This document shows positions 15,233-25,024 of a DNA stretch of 64,000 bases, piece after piece. Position 1 is the stretch's first letter. Each line of letters begins with the position of its first letter. Under the pieces are notes generated by a model. That model was given only the letters and a program-made list of their open reading frames with translations. It had not been told where the DNA came from and searched no databases. The DNA is taken from contig CAJUHH010000003.1 in the NCBI GenBank assembly GCA_910585965.1, positions 186,001-250,000 on the forward strand, given 5' to 3'. The translations under genes and the position numbers were made by a program. The DNA comes from an uncultured Lachnospiraceae bacterium (GTDB lineage: Bacteria; Bacillota; Clostridia; Lachnospirales; Lachnospiraceae).

Positions 15233-16525
15233 CTACTCCTCAAATCTTACTTTAATGGAATTTGCGTGAGCCGTCAACCCCTCGCTCTGTGCAAATAATT
15301 CAACATCCTTATGAACAGCCCGAAGCGCTTCCTCCGAATAAGAAATAATACTTGTTTTTTTCAAAAAATCATCCACGTTAAGCGGCGAGAAAAATTTTGC
15401 TGTCCCGTTTGTCGGGAGGATATGGTTCGGCCCCGCATAATAATCTCCCAGCGGTTCCGAAGAGTATTCTCCTAAAAACAGCGCGCCCGCATTTTTCACC
15501 TTCGTCATTACTTCATAAGGGTTCCTTGTCAGTATCTCCACATGCTCGGAAGCAATTTCATTGGCTGCTTCCACGGCATCCTCCATCGTCTTGGCAATCA
15601 ATATATATCCATAATTTTCCAGCGACTTCTCAATGATTTCCCTTCGGGACAGGACTTTCACAAATTGCTCCACTTCCATCCCCACCTCTTCTGCCAACTT
15701 TTCGCTGGTCGTAATCAGAATGGCGCTTGCCAGTTCGTCATGTTCCGCCTGGGAAAGCAGATCCGCCGCCACATAGCGCGGGTTCGCCGTCTCATCCGCA
15801 ATCACCAATATTTCACTCGGCCCGGCGATGGAGTCGATACTCACATAGCCGAAGCATGCTTTTTTCGCCAGAGCTACAAAAATATTTCCCGGCCCTGTGA
15901 TCTTATCCACTTTCGGTATGCTTTTGGTTCCAAAAGCCATGGCAGCTACTGCCTGCGCTCCTCCCACTTTATAAATCTCATCTACTCCGGCAATATCTGC
16001 CGCCACCAGCGTTCCGGCATAAACTTCTCCTGCGGCATCGGGGGGCGTCGTCATGATTACCCTTTCCACGCCGGCCACTTTTGCCGGGATCACGTTCATC
16101 AATACGCTGGACGGGTAGGCCGCCTTGCCGCCCGGCACATAAACGCCGGATGTACCGATCGGCGTAATCTTCTGCCCCAGAAGAGAACCGTCCCCCCTCG
16201 TATCGATCCATGAATTATGGAGCTGTTTCGCATGGAATGCCCGTATATTTCCTGCAGACCGTCTCATCACTTCTACCAGCCCATCCTCCACCTTTTCATA
16301 CGCTTTTGCAATTTCCTCCGGCTTCACCCGTATCGTGGAAGCGTTTATTTGACATCGGTCGAATTTCTCCGTATAAGCAAACACTGCCTCATCGCCTCTC
16401 TCTCGGACATCGGAAATAATCGCAGCGACTACGGATTCGTATTGCCCATAGTTATTGGGGCTTCTTTTTAAAAGGCTGTTCAGCAAATCTTTTTTGGTAT
16501 CGTCCGTCAGTTTTATCGTTCTCAT
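15233..16525 (-). CDS. hisD: histidinol dehydrogenase
   Basis: 430 aa, normal length. Carries the family signature from VDKITGPGNIFVALAKK through SIAGPSEILVIAD, the QAEHDE zinc/catalytic segment, SEHVEI, and AGPNHILPTNGTAKFFSPLNV split over residues ~360-390. Oxidises L-histidinol to L-histidine using two NAD+. GAGGTGG ribosome site; 13 nt after hisG. Confidence 0.97.
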   Translation of the reverse strand: MRTIKLTDDTKKDLLNSLLKRSPNNYGQYESVVAAIISDVRERGDEAVFAYTEKFDRCQINASTIRVKPEEIAKAYEKVEDGLVEVMRRSAGNIRAFHAKQLHNSWIDTRGDGSLLGQKITPIGTSGVYVPGGKAAYPSSVLMNVIPAKVAGVERVIMTTPPDAAGEVYAGTLVAADIAGVDEIYKVGGAQAVAAMAFGTKSIPKVDKITGPGNIFVALAKKACFGYVSIDSIAGPSEILVIADETANPRYVAADLLSQAEHDELASAILITTSEKLAEEVGMEVEQFVKVLSRREIIEKSLENYGYILIAKTMEDAVEAANEIASEHVEILTRNPYEVMTKVKNAGALFLGEYSSEPLGDYYAGPNHILPTNGTAKFFSPLNVDDFLKKTSIISYSEEALRAVHKDVELFAQSEGLTAHANSIKVRFEE

Positions 16526-16538
16526 ATGCCACCTCTTC

Positions 16539-17195
16539 TTATATATGTTCCCTTATTTCATGTATCAGCCTGCGAATTCGCTCCGTCTGCATCTGCATGC
16601 TCACCTGGTTCACAATCATGCGCGCAGACAGAGGGCAGATTTCTTCCAGAACGGCCAGGCCGTTTTCCTTCAGCGTGGATCCTGTTTCCACAATATCCAC
16701 GATCACGTCCGACAGCCCCACCATCGGCCCCAGCTCCACCGACCCGTTTAATCGGATAATATCCACGGTCTGATGTTTTTTATTATAAAAATAATCCTTT
16801 GCAATGTTCGGGTATTTGCTGGCAACCCGTATCCTTTCATGGTGCATCAACAATTCCCTCGCACTCTCGGGTCCGCACACGCACATCCGGCATTTTCCAA
16901 ACCCAAGGTCAAGCACTTCGTGTACCCTTCGGTTTTCTTCTAAGACAGTATCCTTTCCCACCACGCCGATATCCGCCGCCCCATATTCCACATAGGTAGG
17001 CACATCCGGCCCCTTCGCAAGGAAAAATCGAAGTTTTCTTTCTTCGTTGACAAATACCAGCTTTCTGGAACTCTTATCCTTCATTTCCTCACAGGTGATC
17101 CCTATTTTCTCCAGCAATTCCAACGTTTTATGCGCCAGCCGCCCCTTTCCCAGGGCAAACGTCAGATAGCGAGTCTCTTCCATTATTGTCCCCAT
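16539..17195 (-). CDS. hisG: ATP phosphoribosyltransferase, short form catalytic subunit
   Basis: 218 aa. Short HisG without the regulatory ACT-like domain: FALGKGRLAHKTLELLEKIG at the start, YGAADIGVVGKD near residue 75, and the PRPP-loop region DVIVDIVETGSTLKENGL. The short form needs HisZ, which is encoded directly upstream. Two starts are possible: ATG 17195 (GGAG 5 nt upstream, overlapping hisZ by 13 nt) and ATG 17183 (TAATG overlap). The first is chosen for its ribosome site. Confidence 0.95.
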   Translation of the reverse strand: MGTIMEETRYLTFALGKGRLAHKTLELLEKIGITCEEMKDKSSRKLVFVNEERKLRFFLAKGPDVPTYVEYGAADIGVVGKDTVLEENRRVHEVLDLGFGKCRMCVCGPESARELLMHHERIRVASKYPNIAKDYFYNKKHQTVDIIRLNGSVELGPMVGLSDVIVDIVETGSTLKENGLAVLEEICPLSARMIVNQVSMQMQTERIRRLIHEIREHI

Positions 17196-18331
17196 TTCTT
17201 CTCCGTCCTTCCTTCCGTTTTCCTCTGCGGCACCATCACCACCCGCTTTCCTTCTGCCCGGAGTTTTCTTGCTTCTTCCAGAACCTTCCGATAAGTATCC
17301 GGCGTATATTCCATCCTTTCCGCCCCTTCCGGAACTTCCGTTCCAATCCCCTGCCTTTCGAGGGCTGCCATCAGATCGTCGATCACTACCATAAACCCGA
17401 TGGCAGGGGCATCCTTTCCAAAACGCCCCAAAAGAGTATCATACCGGCCGCCCTTGACGATGGCATCCCCCACGCCGTAAGTATAAGCCTTAAAAATAAC
17501 GCCCGTATAATAATGATATTTGCTTAACATTCCCAAATCAAAAGAAACGTATTTTTCCACACCGTAACAGCAAAGCACTTCATAAAGCTCCTCCAGCCGC
17601 CGGACCGCTTCCATGGAGCGTTCGTTATGTACCAGCGCTTTGGCCTGCTCCAGGGCATCGCCGCTTCCAAACAAATCCGTCACCTGAAGCAGGGCGTTCC
17701 GATATTCCTCCGCCACCTTTTTCTCCCGGAGGAGTTCCTCCGCGCCGAAATAATTCTTCCCTGAAATGAATTCCCGCAGTTCCAGCTCCGTTTCCTCATC
17801 CAGTCCCGCTTCCATGCAGATTCCCTTGAAATACTCCACGTTCCCTACGCTCAGCTGGAAGTCCTTCAGCCCTGCCGCAAGCAGCGCCTCGATCACCATC
17901 GCCGCCATTTCTCCGTCCGCTTCCGCCGAAGGCTCCCCGATCAGCTCCGCCCCCATCTGGGTAGCCTCCTTCAGCTTCCCCTGCAAGTTCGAATTGTTCG
18001 TAAAGGTATTCCCTGCATAGCAAAAACGCACCGGTATTTCTTCTTCCGGAAAATATTTTGCCGCGCACCTCGCAATGGAAGGCGTAAAATCGGGCCGCAA
18101 TACCAATGTATTCCCTTCCTTATCAAAAAATTTATATAATTCCCTGGAAGGCGTCGTGCCCACCTCCTTGGAAAAAACATCAAAAAACTCAAACGTAGGA
18201 GTCTGGATATCTTCATAGCCGTAACTTCTTATTTTTTCCATGATCAGGCTCTCAATCCGCAGCTTTTTCGCATATTCTTTTCCGTAAATATCCCTTACGC
18301 CCTCCGGCGTATGCACCAATTTTTTGCTCAT
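17183..18331 (-). CDS. hisZ: ATP phosphoribosyltransferase regulatory subunit
   Basis: 382 aa. Class II aminoacyl-tRNA synthetase-like fold related to HisRS: TPEGVRDIYGKEYAKK at the start, motif 2 LVLRPDFTPSIAR, YYTGVIFKAYTYGVG and GGRYDTLLGRFG. It lacks the anticodon-binding domain and charges no tRNA; it activates and feedback-regulates short HisG. First gene of the his cluster, with GGAGGAG ribosome site. No T-box leader was seen in the 21 nt upstream, so the operon may be transcribed with recU or from a promoter inside it. Confidence 0.94.
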   Translation of the reverse strand: MSKKLVHTPEGVRDIYGKEYAKKLRIESLIMEKIRSYGYEDIQTPTFEFFDVFSKEVGTTPSRELYKFFDKEGNTLVLRPDFTPSIARCAAKYFPEEEIPVRFCYAGNTFTNNSNLQGKLKEATQMGAELIGEPSAEADGEMAAMVIEALLAAGLKDFQLSVGNVEYFKGICMEAGLDEETELELREFISGKNYFGAEELLREKKVAEEYRNALLQVTDLFGSGDALEQAKALVHNERSMEAVRRLEELYEVLCCYGVEKYVSFDLGMLSKYHYYTGVIFKAYTYGVGDAIVKGGRYDTLLGRFGKDAPAIGFMVVIDDLMAALERQGIGTEVPEGAERMEYTPDTYRKVLEEARKLRAEGKRVVMVPQRKTEGRTEKKWGQ

Positions 18332-18352
18332 TTTCTCTCCTCCACAGGAAGT

Positions 18353-18886
18353 CTATTCCCTGTCATCCAGGTCTTTCTGTATCATGTCCAAATAGGGGAC
18401 GAATACATTGCTTTTCTTCTGCATGATATATGCCGGGTTCAGTTCATCAAACCGAAAGCTCTTACGCCCTCCCTCTTTCGCCCTGTCCCAGAAATAACGC
18501 AGCATTTCATAGGGCAGATAATACAATATCTCTTTATGGGTATAATATATCACAAAAAAAGCGATCCCCCCCTGTTTTTCAAACAGGCGCATAAATTCCA
18601 CTTGATGTTCATGAATATTCTGAAGGGCAAACGTATCCTTCATGCATTCCTTCGCATCGAAACAGACTGGAATCCCCTGCACGGCACCGATATAATCCAC
18701 CGTACTCTTCTGGTCAAAATACGCCAATGTGATCTGCCCGTTCTCCTTATCAATATGAATGGGAGTGATCGGCGTAGGTATCTTCTGGATGAGCGCCAGC
18801 CCGTTTTCCATATATTTTTCATTCGTTCGGTTAATCAGATCCTCCAGAGTAGATCCTCTTAAGCCTCTGGAATTCCAAGTCGCCAT
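18353..18886 (-). CDS. recU: Holliday junction resolvase RecU
   Basis: 177 aa. Firmicute-type resolvase: NSRGLRGSTLEDLINRTNE at the N-terminus, the nuclease acid/lysine cluster QKSTVDYIG and VCFDAKECMKDTF, and C-terminal LNPAYIM. Resolves four-way junctions and works with RuvAB, which is also encoded in this window. Three nt separate it from the pseudouridine synthase gene upstream. Confidence 0.93.
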   Translation of the reverse strand: MATWNSRGLRGSTLEDLINRTNEKYMENGLALIQKIPTPITPIHIDKENGQITLAYFDQKSTVDYIGAVQGIPVCFDAKECMKDTFALQNIHEHQVEFMRLFEKQGGIAFFVIYYTHKEILYYLPYEMLRYFWDRAKEGGRKSFRFDELNPAYIMQKKSNVFVPYLDMIQKDLDDRE

Positions 18887-18889
18887 ATC

Positions 18890-19915
18890 TCATCCTTCCC
18901 CTTCATCCAGAATCCGAAAGATTTCCGGCGGCTCGGCAGTCAGCACGAGTTCGGACATATCCGCCCATTCCCCTTCCATCTTCGGGAATTCCAGCCGGAT
19001 CGCATGCAGCATCTGTGAGCGGATCCCGTATTTTTTCTTATATCTGTCATTCAGTTCCAGATATCCGTATTTATAATCCCCGATCACCGGATGTCCCACG
19101 CTCGCCAAATGAATTCGTATCTGATGAGTTTTCCCCGTGATCAGTTCTGCCTCCAGCAAAGTCATGTTACGGTAATTCTTGATCGGTTTATATACCGTCT
19201 TAACCTCCACCGCTTCCGCGTCCGAATCGTCCCGACAAAGTTCCACTTTATTCGTCTCTCCGTCCTTTTTCAGTCTTCCTTCGATCTGTGTCCCCTGCTC
19301 CACCACGCCTTTTACATACAAAGAATAAAATTTGCGCAGCGTCCTTTCTTTCAGCAGCGCGCTTATCTTCTGACTTCCTGCCAGAGTCTTTCCGCACAGC
19401 ACCAGGCCGCTGGTATTTCGGTCCAGACGGTTGCAGACGGAGGGCTTGAACGTATGCAACGTATGCTCATCTGCCTCCCCCTTCGACAGAAGATATCCGA
19501 TCAGCCATTCATTTAACGAACAGTCGGAAGGAGTCGCTTTCTGCGTCAGCATTCCTGCCGGCTTGTTCACTACCAGCACACGGTCGTTTTCATAAACGAT
19601 CTCAAGTTCTCCATAAGCTTCATAAGCTTCTTTATATTGCAGGAAACGCCTGCTTTCCTGTGCAAAACGGCTGCCTTTTTCCCCTCCTGGGATCGCACCG
19701 CCGAATTTAAGAACCGTATCATCGGAAAGGTACATCTCGACCTCATCCTCTGCCCGAAGAATTTCGTTCCCTGATGCTTTTTTTTCATTTAAAGTTATAT
19801 TTTTCTTCCGCAGCATCTTATATAAGAAGCTAGAGGGCGCTTGCGCCAAATATTTCCGCAGATATTTATCCAGCCTCTGACCCGCATCCCGCTCTCCTAC
19901 TTTTACTTTTATCAT
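18890..19915 (-). CDS. RluA family pseudouridine synthase
   Basis: 341 aa. N-terminal S4 RNA-binding domain (MIKVKVGERDAGQRLDKYL..., residues ~1-70), then the RluA catalytic domain with NRLDRNTSGLVLCG holding the catalytic Asp, VVNKPAGMLTQ, and LITGKTHQIRIHLA. An insertion of about 20 residues after the S4 domain is charged. Target uridine (23S rRNA or tRNA) cannot be decided. Confidence 0.92.
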   Translation of the reverse strand: MIKVKVGERDAGQRLDKYLRKYLAQAPSSFLYKMLRKKNITLNEKKASGNEILRAEDEVEMYLSDDTVLKFGGAIPGGEKGSRFAQESRRFLQYKEAYEAYGELEIVYENDRVLVVNKPAGMLTQKATPSDCSLNEWLIGYLLSKGEADEHTLHTFKPSVCNRLDRNTSGLVLCGKTLAGSQKISALLKERTLRKFYSLYVKGVVEQGTQIEGRLKKDGETNKVELCRDDSDAEAVEVKTVYKPIKNYRNMTLLEAELITGKTHQIRIHLASVGHPVIGDYKYGYLELNDRYKKKYGIRSQMLHAIRLEFPKMEGEWADMSELVLTAEPPEIFRILDEGEG

Positions 19916-19949
19916 AAAATTTCCTCATTCCTTTTCCTTGTGGCTCCGC

Positions 19950-20540
19950 TTATAGGGCAATCGCCAGCAGATTCTCCAAAATATCCTGTTCCGGCTTCAA
20001 GTTGTCCCCTTCTGAAGGGACAACTTGATCCTTTGTGCCGAGGTTTCTTAACCCTTCACAATATTTCTCTATGTCGCCATATATTTTTACAACTGCACCC
20101 TTGCATCCGCCCTGCTTCAAATGGGCGCAAAGATGCTTCTCGCATGCCTGAATATCCGTTTTTCCGCTTTCCGAATAACCACATACAATATGTTCCTTCA
20201 CTACCATATGGCTGACCTGGTAATTTTTTTCATAAGAGGTAAAAAACATATCATATAATTCCGTGAACTCTCCGGCGCATCCACCGATCCTCTCCTTTGC
20301 CTCCTTCGAACAGCCTTCCGCCCGCAAAAACATAATCATATTGACCGTGCTTCTTCCTGCGGGAAGACATCCCAGAATAGCAACAACCGTAAGAAGATTT
20401 TCTTTTGATCCCGTCGTTTTGATTCCAATTCCGAAAAGGGAAAGGGATAAGGCATACAAAAAAAACGTTCGGATACTGGCCCATATCTTCTGCTGCCTGA
20501 TATATCCATACTGTCCTTTGGCAATCCGTTTTCCGCCCAT
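19950..20540 (-). CDS. hypothetical membrane protein
   Basis: 196 aa. Two hydrophobic segments close together near the N-terminus (residues ~25-42 and ~50-75, FFLYALSLSLFGIGI and LLTVVAILGCLPAG), then a soluble C-terminal part with several cysteines (VCGYSESGKTDIQACEKHLCAHLKQGGCKG). AGGAG ribosome site. It lies between the pseudouridine synthase and SDR genes on the same strand. A conserved Lachnospiraceae hypothetical is likely; no function assigned. Confidence 0.75.
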   Translation of the reverse strand: MGGKRIAKGQYGYIRQQKIWASIRTFFLYALSLSLFGIGIKTTGSKENLLTVVAILGCLPAGRSTVNMIMFLRAEGCSKEAKERIGGCAGEFTELYDMFFTSYEKNYQVSHMVVKEHIVCGYSESGKTDIQACEKHLCAHLKQGGCKGAVVKIYGDIEKYCEGLRNLGTKDQVVPSEGDNLKPEQDILENLLAIAL

Positions 20541-20565
20541 GTATTCTCCTGCTCCTTCTTTCTTT

Positions 20566-21333
20566 TTAGTTCCAAAGTCCCATCATAGACAAAAACCATC
20601 CGTGAGGAATGATTTTCGTCAAAACACGGAAAGCCTTCATCGGAAGGCTGCATACAGAAACTGCCTTTTTATGGCAGGAGTCCCTTAATGCATCTTTTAC
20701 CACCCTCTGGGGGGAAACCATCGTCAGCTTCTTTACCGCCAGCGTAGAACCATATTTTTCTGCAATATCAAAAAATTCCGTTTCCACAGGCCCGGGGCAT
20801 ACCGCCGTCACCCATATGGATTTTCCTTTCAATTCCTCCCGCAGCGCGGTAGAAAAGCTGAGTACATAAGACTTCGTAGCGGCATATATGGCAAAATTCT
20901 TCTGGGGTACAAAAGCCGCGCTGGATGCCAGCTGGATGATACGTCCGTTTTTGCACATATAGGGGATGCATTCGTAGGTCATCCGGGTCAGCGCTTTGCA
21001 GTTTACCTCCAGCATGCCAAGCTGCTCTTTTACAGGAATTCTGTCAAACCTTCCCATCAGCCCGTAGCCCGCGCAGTTTACCAGCATGCGGATGGAAACG
21101 TTTTCTGCTGCAAGAGTTTCCCGAAACGCTTCCATATCCCTTTCATCCGTCACATCCATGGCAACGATCCTGGCCGGAGTCTCCATGACCTTGGATAATT
21201 CCTCCAAACGGTCTCTTCTTCTGGCAATCAGCCATATTTCATCCAGGCCGCCCATCCGCTCATCCATCTGAAAGGCAAATTCCTGCCCGATGCCGGAAGA
21301 AGCTCCTGTAATAACAGCGATTTTCTTTTTCAT
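20566..21333 (-). CDS. SDR family NAD(P)-dependent oxidoreductase
   Basis: 255 aa. Rossmann-fold short-chain dehydrogenase: AVITGASSGIGQEFA binds the dinucleotide, an Arg-rich segment after beta-2 (LIARRRDRLEEL) suggests NADPH, NCAGYGLMGRF is the NAG-type motif, and SSAAFVPQKNFAIYAATKSY carries catalytic Ser, Tyr and Lys. The C-terminus is hydrophobic with a PHGWFLS stretch. Substrate unknown. Confidence 0.93.
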   Translation of the reverse strand: MKKKIAVITGASSGIGQEFAFQMDERMGGLDEIWLIARRRDRLEELSKVMETPARIVAMDVTDERDMEAFRETLAAENVSIRMLVNCAGYGLMGRFDRIPVKEQLGMLEVNCKALTRMTYECIPYMCKNGRIIQLASSAAFVPQKNFAIYAATKSYVLSFSTALREELKGKSIWVTAVCPGPVETEFFDIAEKYGSTLAVKKLTMVSPQRVVKDALRDSCHKKAVSVCSLPMKAFRVLTKIIPHGWFLSMMGLWN

Positions 21334-21387
21334 TCCAATTCTCCCTATACAGTTGTTAGAATTACAGCAATTCCAACAGTAATCGTT

Positions 21388-23292
21388 TCATCTCTTCTTT
21401 TTATGGATATTTCGGATCGTTTTCTTTTTCTTCATCTTCTGGTTTCTTGCCTTTTCGTTTTCATTCTTTCGCTTTCCCGCATTTCCCGTTTTCTCCCCGC
21501 TCCTTGGACGGATCAGGCACTTTTTATCGAACCCGATCAAATCTTCTCTTCCAGCCTTTACCAAGGCTTCCCGCACTAAGTCATAGTTCTTTGGGTTCCG
21601 ATATTGGATCAGCGCCCTCTGCATCGCCTTCTCATGGGGATTGCGGCAGACATACACTTTTTCCCCGCTGACCGGGTCAATTCCTGTATAATACATGACG
21701 GTCGATACGGTAGAGGGAGTCGGGTAAAAATCTTGTACCTGTTCCGGCATATAACCCAGATCCCTCAGATATTCCGCCAGCTTTATGGCATCTTTCAGCG
21801 TGGAGCCAGGATGGGAAGACATCAGGTAGGGAACAAGGAACTGCTTTTTCCCCGCTTGTTCATTGAGTTTATCGTATTTCCTGACAAATTTTTCGTAAAC
21901 GTCATTGGAAGGCTTGCCCATTTTCGAAAGAACGTTGTCCGAAATATGCTCCGGAGCAACTTTCAGCTGCCCGCTCACATGATGCTCCACCAGCTCCCGG
22001 AAAAAAGAATCGTCCGCATCCGCCATCAAATAATCAAAGCGGATCCCGGAGCGGATAAATATTTTTTTTACACCGGGTATGGCCCGCAATTTGCGCAGAA
22101 GATCCAGATAATCGCTATGATCCACCATCAGATTTTTACAAGGTTTCGGAAACAGGCACTGCCTGTCCCTGCATACCCCCATTGACATCTGTTTTTCACA
22201 GGAAGGATGCCGGAAATTAGCGGTCGGCCCTCCTACGTCGTGGATATAGCCCTTGAACCCAGGTTCTTTCGTCATTCGCTTTGCTTCTTTTACAAGGGAA
22301 GCATGGCTCCTTACTTGAACGGTCCTTCCCTGATGGAACGTCAGCGCACAAAAATTGCAGCCTCCAAAACATCCCCTGTTGCTGATCAGGGAAAAACGAA
22401 TCTCCGCAATCGCCGGGACTCCCCCCTTCCCTTCATAAGAAGGGTGATAAGTTCGTTGGTAGGGAAGGTCATAAACCGCATCCATTTCTTCTGTCGTCAG
22501 CGGCCTGGCGGGCGGATTCTGTACCACATAAACACCGTTCGGATACGGCTCTATCAGATATTTCCCATGAAACGGATCGGTATTTTTATATTGCTGGGCA
22601 AAGCTCTCCGCATAGGCCTCCGGCCTTTCCTTCATCTCTTCATAAGAAGGCAGAAGAAGGCTGTTATAGATGCCGGAAATATCCTTCGTTTTATAAACCG
22701 TTCCGGCAATAAATGTAATATCCCTTACCGCAATGCCGCTGTTTAAAGCGTCCGCTATTTCTACCATGGACCGCTCCCCCATCCCATAAGAAATCAGATC
22801 AGCCTGGGAATCGAGCAGCACGGAACGCTTCAGGCTGTCGGTCCAATAATCATAATGGGCCAAGCGGCGGAGGCTGGCTTCCACCCCTCCGATAATCACC
22901 GGCACATCTTTATAGGAACGGCGGATCAGGTTGCCATATACGGCTACGGCATGATCCGGCCTTTTCCCCGCCTCGCCTCCCGGCGTATAAGCATCATTTG
23001 GCCGGCGCTTCTTCGATACAAAATAATGGTTCACCATAGAATCCATATTGCCGGCCGACACAAGAAAAGCAAGCCTGGGCCGTCCAAGGACGGTCACGCT
23101 CTTTTCATCTTTCCAGTCGGGCTGTGCAATAACCCCTACCGTATAACCGTGGGACTCCAGCACCCGGCTTATAATTGCTGTGCCAAAAGACGGATGGTCC
23201 ACATAAGCGTCTCCTGTTATATAAACAAAATCCAGCTGTGCAATGCCCCTCTCATCCATTTCTTCTTTCGATATTGGTAAAAATCCATTCAT
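21388..23292 (-). CDS. YgiQ family radical SAM protein
   Basis: 634 aa. N-terminal region with FVYITGDAYVDHPSFGTAII, the B12-domain-like start of this family, then the radical SAM motif CFGGCNFC (near residue 315), an extra Cys set (CEKQMSMGVCRDRQC), and the C-terminal DUF3362 with QVQDFYPTPSTVSTVMYYTG. The very basic Lys-rich tail is a common clostridial feature. Substrate unknown. The start codon overlaps the HAD gene stop by 4 nt. Confidence 0.93.
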   Translation of the reverse strand: MNGFLPISKEEMDERGIAQLDFVYITGDAYVDHPSFGTAIISRVLESHGYTVGVIAQPDWKDEKSVTVLGRPRLAFLVSAGNMDSMVNHYFVSKKRRPNDAYTPGGEAGKRPDHAVAVYGNLIRRSYKDVPVIIGGVEASLRRLAHYDYWTDSLKRSVLLDSQADLISYGMGERSMVEIADALNSGIAVRDITFIAGTVYKTKDISGIYNSLLLPSYEEMKERPEAYAESFAQQYKNTDPFHGKYLIEPYPNGVYVVQNPPARPLTTEEMDAVYDLPYQRTYHPSYEGKGGVPAIAEIRFSLISNRGCFGGCNFCALTFHQGRTVQVRSHASLVKEAKRMTKEPGFKGYIHDVGGPTANFRHPSCEKQMSMGVCRDRQCLFPKPCKNLMVDHSDYLDLLRKLRAIPGVKKIFIRSGIRFDYLMADADDSFFRELVEHHVSGQLKVAPEHISDNVLSKMGKPSNDVYEKFVRKYDKLNEQAGKKQFLVPYLMSSHPGSTLKDAIKLAEYLRDLGYMPEQVQDFYPTPSTVSTVMYYTGIDPVSGEKVYVCRNPHEKAMQRALIQYRNPKNYDLVREALVKAGREDLIGFDKKCLIRPRSGEKTGNAGKRKNENEKARNQKMKKKKTIRNIHKKKR

Positions 23293-23960
23293 GATATCTG
23301 TTTCCTTTTACAATCCTCCGACATATGGATAAAATCCTTGATATAATAATCGGAGGCCGCCTTTTTTTCTTCTTTCTGGGAAATGGAATATGCATCTTCT
23401 ACGGCGCATACTTTCATTCCCGCCGCTTTGCCCGCCAAAATACCAGGAATAATATCCTCGAATACGAGGCAGCGCGCCGGATCTACGCCGAGTTCCGCCG
23501 CCACCGCCAGGTAGATGTCTGGCGCCGGTTTGCCTTTCGCCACATCGCAGCCTGTCATAATGCAGGAAAAATAATCTTCCAATCCATGCACTGCCACGAT
23601 CCGTTCCACCAGTTCCCTGGAATTGCTGGTGGCGATCCCAAGCGCAATCCCTCGCTCTTTGCAGACTTCCAAAAATTCATGTACTCCGTCTTTTAGCGGC
23701 ACTTCATAGCTGTACTTATCCCATGCCATAGCGTTCCAATCCTCTTTGATCTGATCGACGGAATCGGCCAGTCCGAACCGGTCTTTAAAGTATGCAGCCG
23801 TCTCGCTGAAACTCATCCCCTCAATATCCGCCTGCAGCCTTTCGGGCAAGGCAATGCCGAATTTCCCCAGATATTCCACATCGATCTCTCCCCACATCCA
23901 CATGGAATCCACCAGCGAACCATCCAAGTCAAAAATGACCGCGTCTATATTTTCCAGCAT
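23289..23960 (-). CDS. HAD superfamily hydrolase (phosphatase, beta-phosphoglucomutase-like)
   Basis: 223 aa. Motif I VIFDLDGSLVDS with both aspartates, motif II ATSNSRELVE, motif III GKPAPDIYL and motif IV VFEDIIPGILAGKAAGM. A helical cap lies between motif I and II (subclass I). Likely a small-molecule phosphatase or phosphoglucomutase; substrate not predictable. ATGA overlap with the YgiQ gene. Confidence 0.92.
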   Translation of the reverse strand: MLENIDAVIFDLDGSLVDSMWMWGEIDVEYLGKFGIALPERLQADIEGMSFSETAAYFKDRFGLADSVDQIKEDWNAMAWDKYSYEVPLKDGVHEFLEVCKERGIALGIATSNSRELVERIVAVHGLEDYFSCIMTGCDVAKGKPAPDIYLAVAAELGVDPARCLVFEDIIPGILAGKAAGMKVCAVEDAYSISQKEEKKAASDYYIKDFIHMSEDCKRKQIS

Positions 23961-24051
23961 ATTTTTCCAGCCTTTCTTCTAAATGGATTGTTTTTCACTC
24001 CGTATATCTTACCACAACTAAAAATAAAATCATAGATAGAAATCGAACAAG

Positions 24052-24090
24052 AAAAAAATCGGGCATCCGATAACCGTCTTCGGATGCCTG
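24052..24090 (-). terminator. intrinsic terminator of the MotA/OmpA operon
   Basis: On the minus strand GGCATCCGA pairs with TCGGATGCC around an 9-11-nt loop, followed shortly by a run of seven Ts. It begins about 10 nt after the OmpA-domain gene stop. Confidence 0.8.
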
Positions 24091-24100
24091 ACCTTTTTCA

Positions 24101-25024
24101 TCATTCTGTAGATAATATCCCCGAAATTTTTTCTATCATTTCATCTTCCTTGAGCCGGAACTTGATCTCCACCCGCCTGGAAGATGCCATATCCACCGTT
24201 TCCGTCCGATTCCCGTCCGCATCTTCCTTATAAACCGGATTACTCCAAGATTTTCCGTTGACGGTCAGTATTTTCTGGAGTTGTTCGATCTTCTCTTCGC
24301 TCAGGCCGTTCTTTTGGTTCAGGCAGAAATCCGCTACCGCATTGGCCCGCGCATAGGATAATTCCATATTGCTTTGATAGCCGCCGTCCGTATCCGTATG
24401 CCCTTCAATAATGATCTCGGCGATATAGCCCCGGAACTGGTCCTGCAGCAGCACATCCAGATACATCGGAATAATTTCCTTCAGCGTGTCCTTGCTATCA
24501 GCCGTCAGAGTGGCGCTGTTATAGCGGAACAGCACATCGGAGGAAAAAGTAATAGAACCTGTCTGGGCATCCACCTTCATGCTGGAATCATGAAAAGTAT
24601 CCTGCAAGGCTCCGATAATGTCTGTCCGAATACCCACAATATCCTGAAGCTCATTTTTTGTCGTTGTCAATTCCTGCCTGGCATTTTCAATTTCCAGATA
24701 TGCCTTATTCAATTCTTCTTCTGTCAAAGCCGCTTTTTCATAGGCCTGCTGCAATTCTGCCAGGGAGGAAGCCAGTTCTTGATTGGATTTTTCCACTTCC
24801 GCTTTCGAGTTTTTCAAATCTTCTATCACAGAATCCAGCTGTGACTGCGCCGTATCGAGTTCCAGGCGCGTCTGGTCCAGATCCGTTGTTTTCTGTTTGT
24901 AAATGGCAAGAGTAATGGCTATGATCAAAATAAAAATCAACAATAATGCCGCCATCATGTCCGAATAGGACTGCCAATAACTGTGTTCTGCAAAAGCTTC
25001 TCTATTCTTTCGTCTATTCTTCAT
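24101..25024 (-). CDS. OmpA/MotB domain membrane protein
   Basis: 307 aa. Cytoplasmic start, one transmembrane helix (MAALLLIFILIIAITLAIY, residues ~24-42), a long coiled-coil stalk (~45-130), then an OmpA-like peptidoglycan-binding domain with IIIEGHTDTDGGYQSNMELS and RANAVADFCL. It has the topology of MotB/ZorB stator proteins. Its start overlaps the MotA-type gene by 11 nt, so they form a pair. No flagellar genes are near. Probable role: peptidoglycan-anchored half of a proton-driven complex; what it drives is unknown. Confidence 0.88.
   Translation of the reverse strand: MKNRRKNREAFAEHSYWQSYSDMMAALLLIFILIIAITLAIYKQKTTDLDQTRLELDTAQSQLDSVIEDLKNSKAEVEKSNQELASSLAELQQAYEKAALTEEELNKAYLEIENARQELTTTKNELQDIVGIRTDIIGALQDTFHDSSMKVDAQTGSITFSSDVLFRYNSATLTADSKDTLKEIIPMYLDVLLQDQFRGYIAEIIIEGHTDTDGGYQSNMELSYARANAVADFCLNQKNGLSEEKIEQLQKILTVNGKSWSNPVYKEDADGNRTETVDMASSRRVEIKFRLKEDEMIEKISGILSTE

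Noticed and set aside
18332..18352. T-box or attenuator before the his operon
   Set aside because: Only 21 nt lie between recU and hisZ starts and stops; no room for such a leader.
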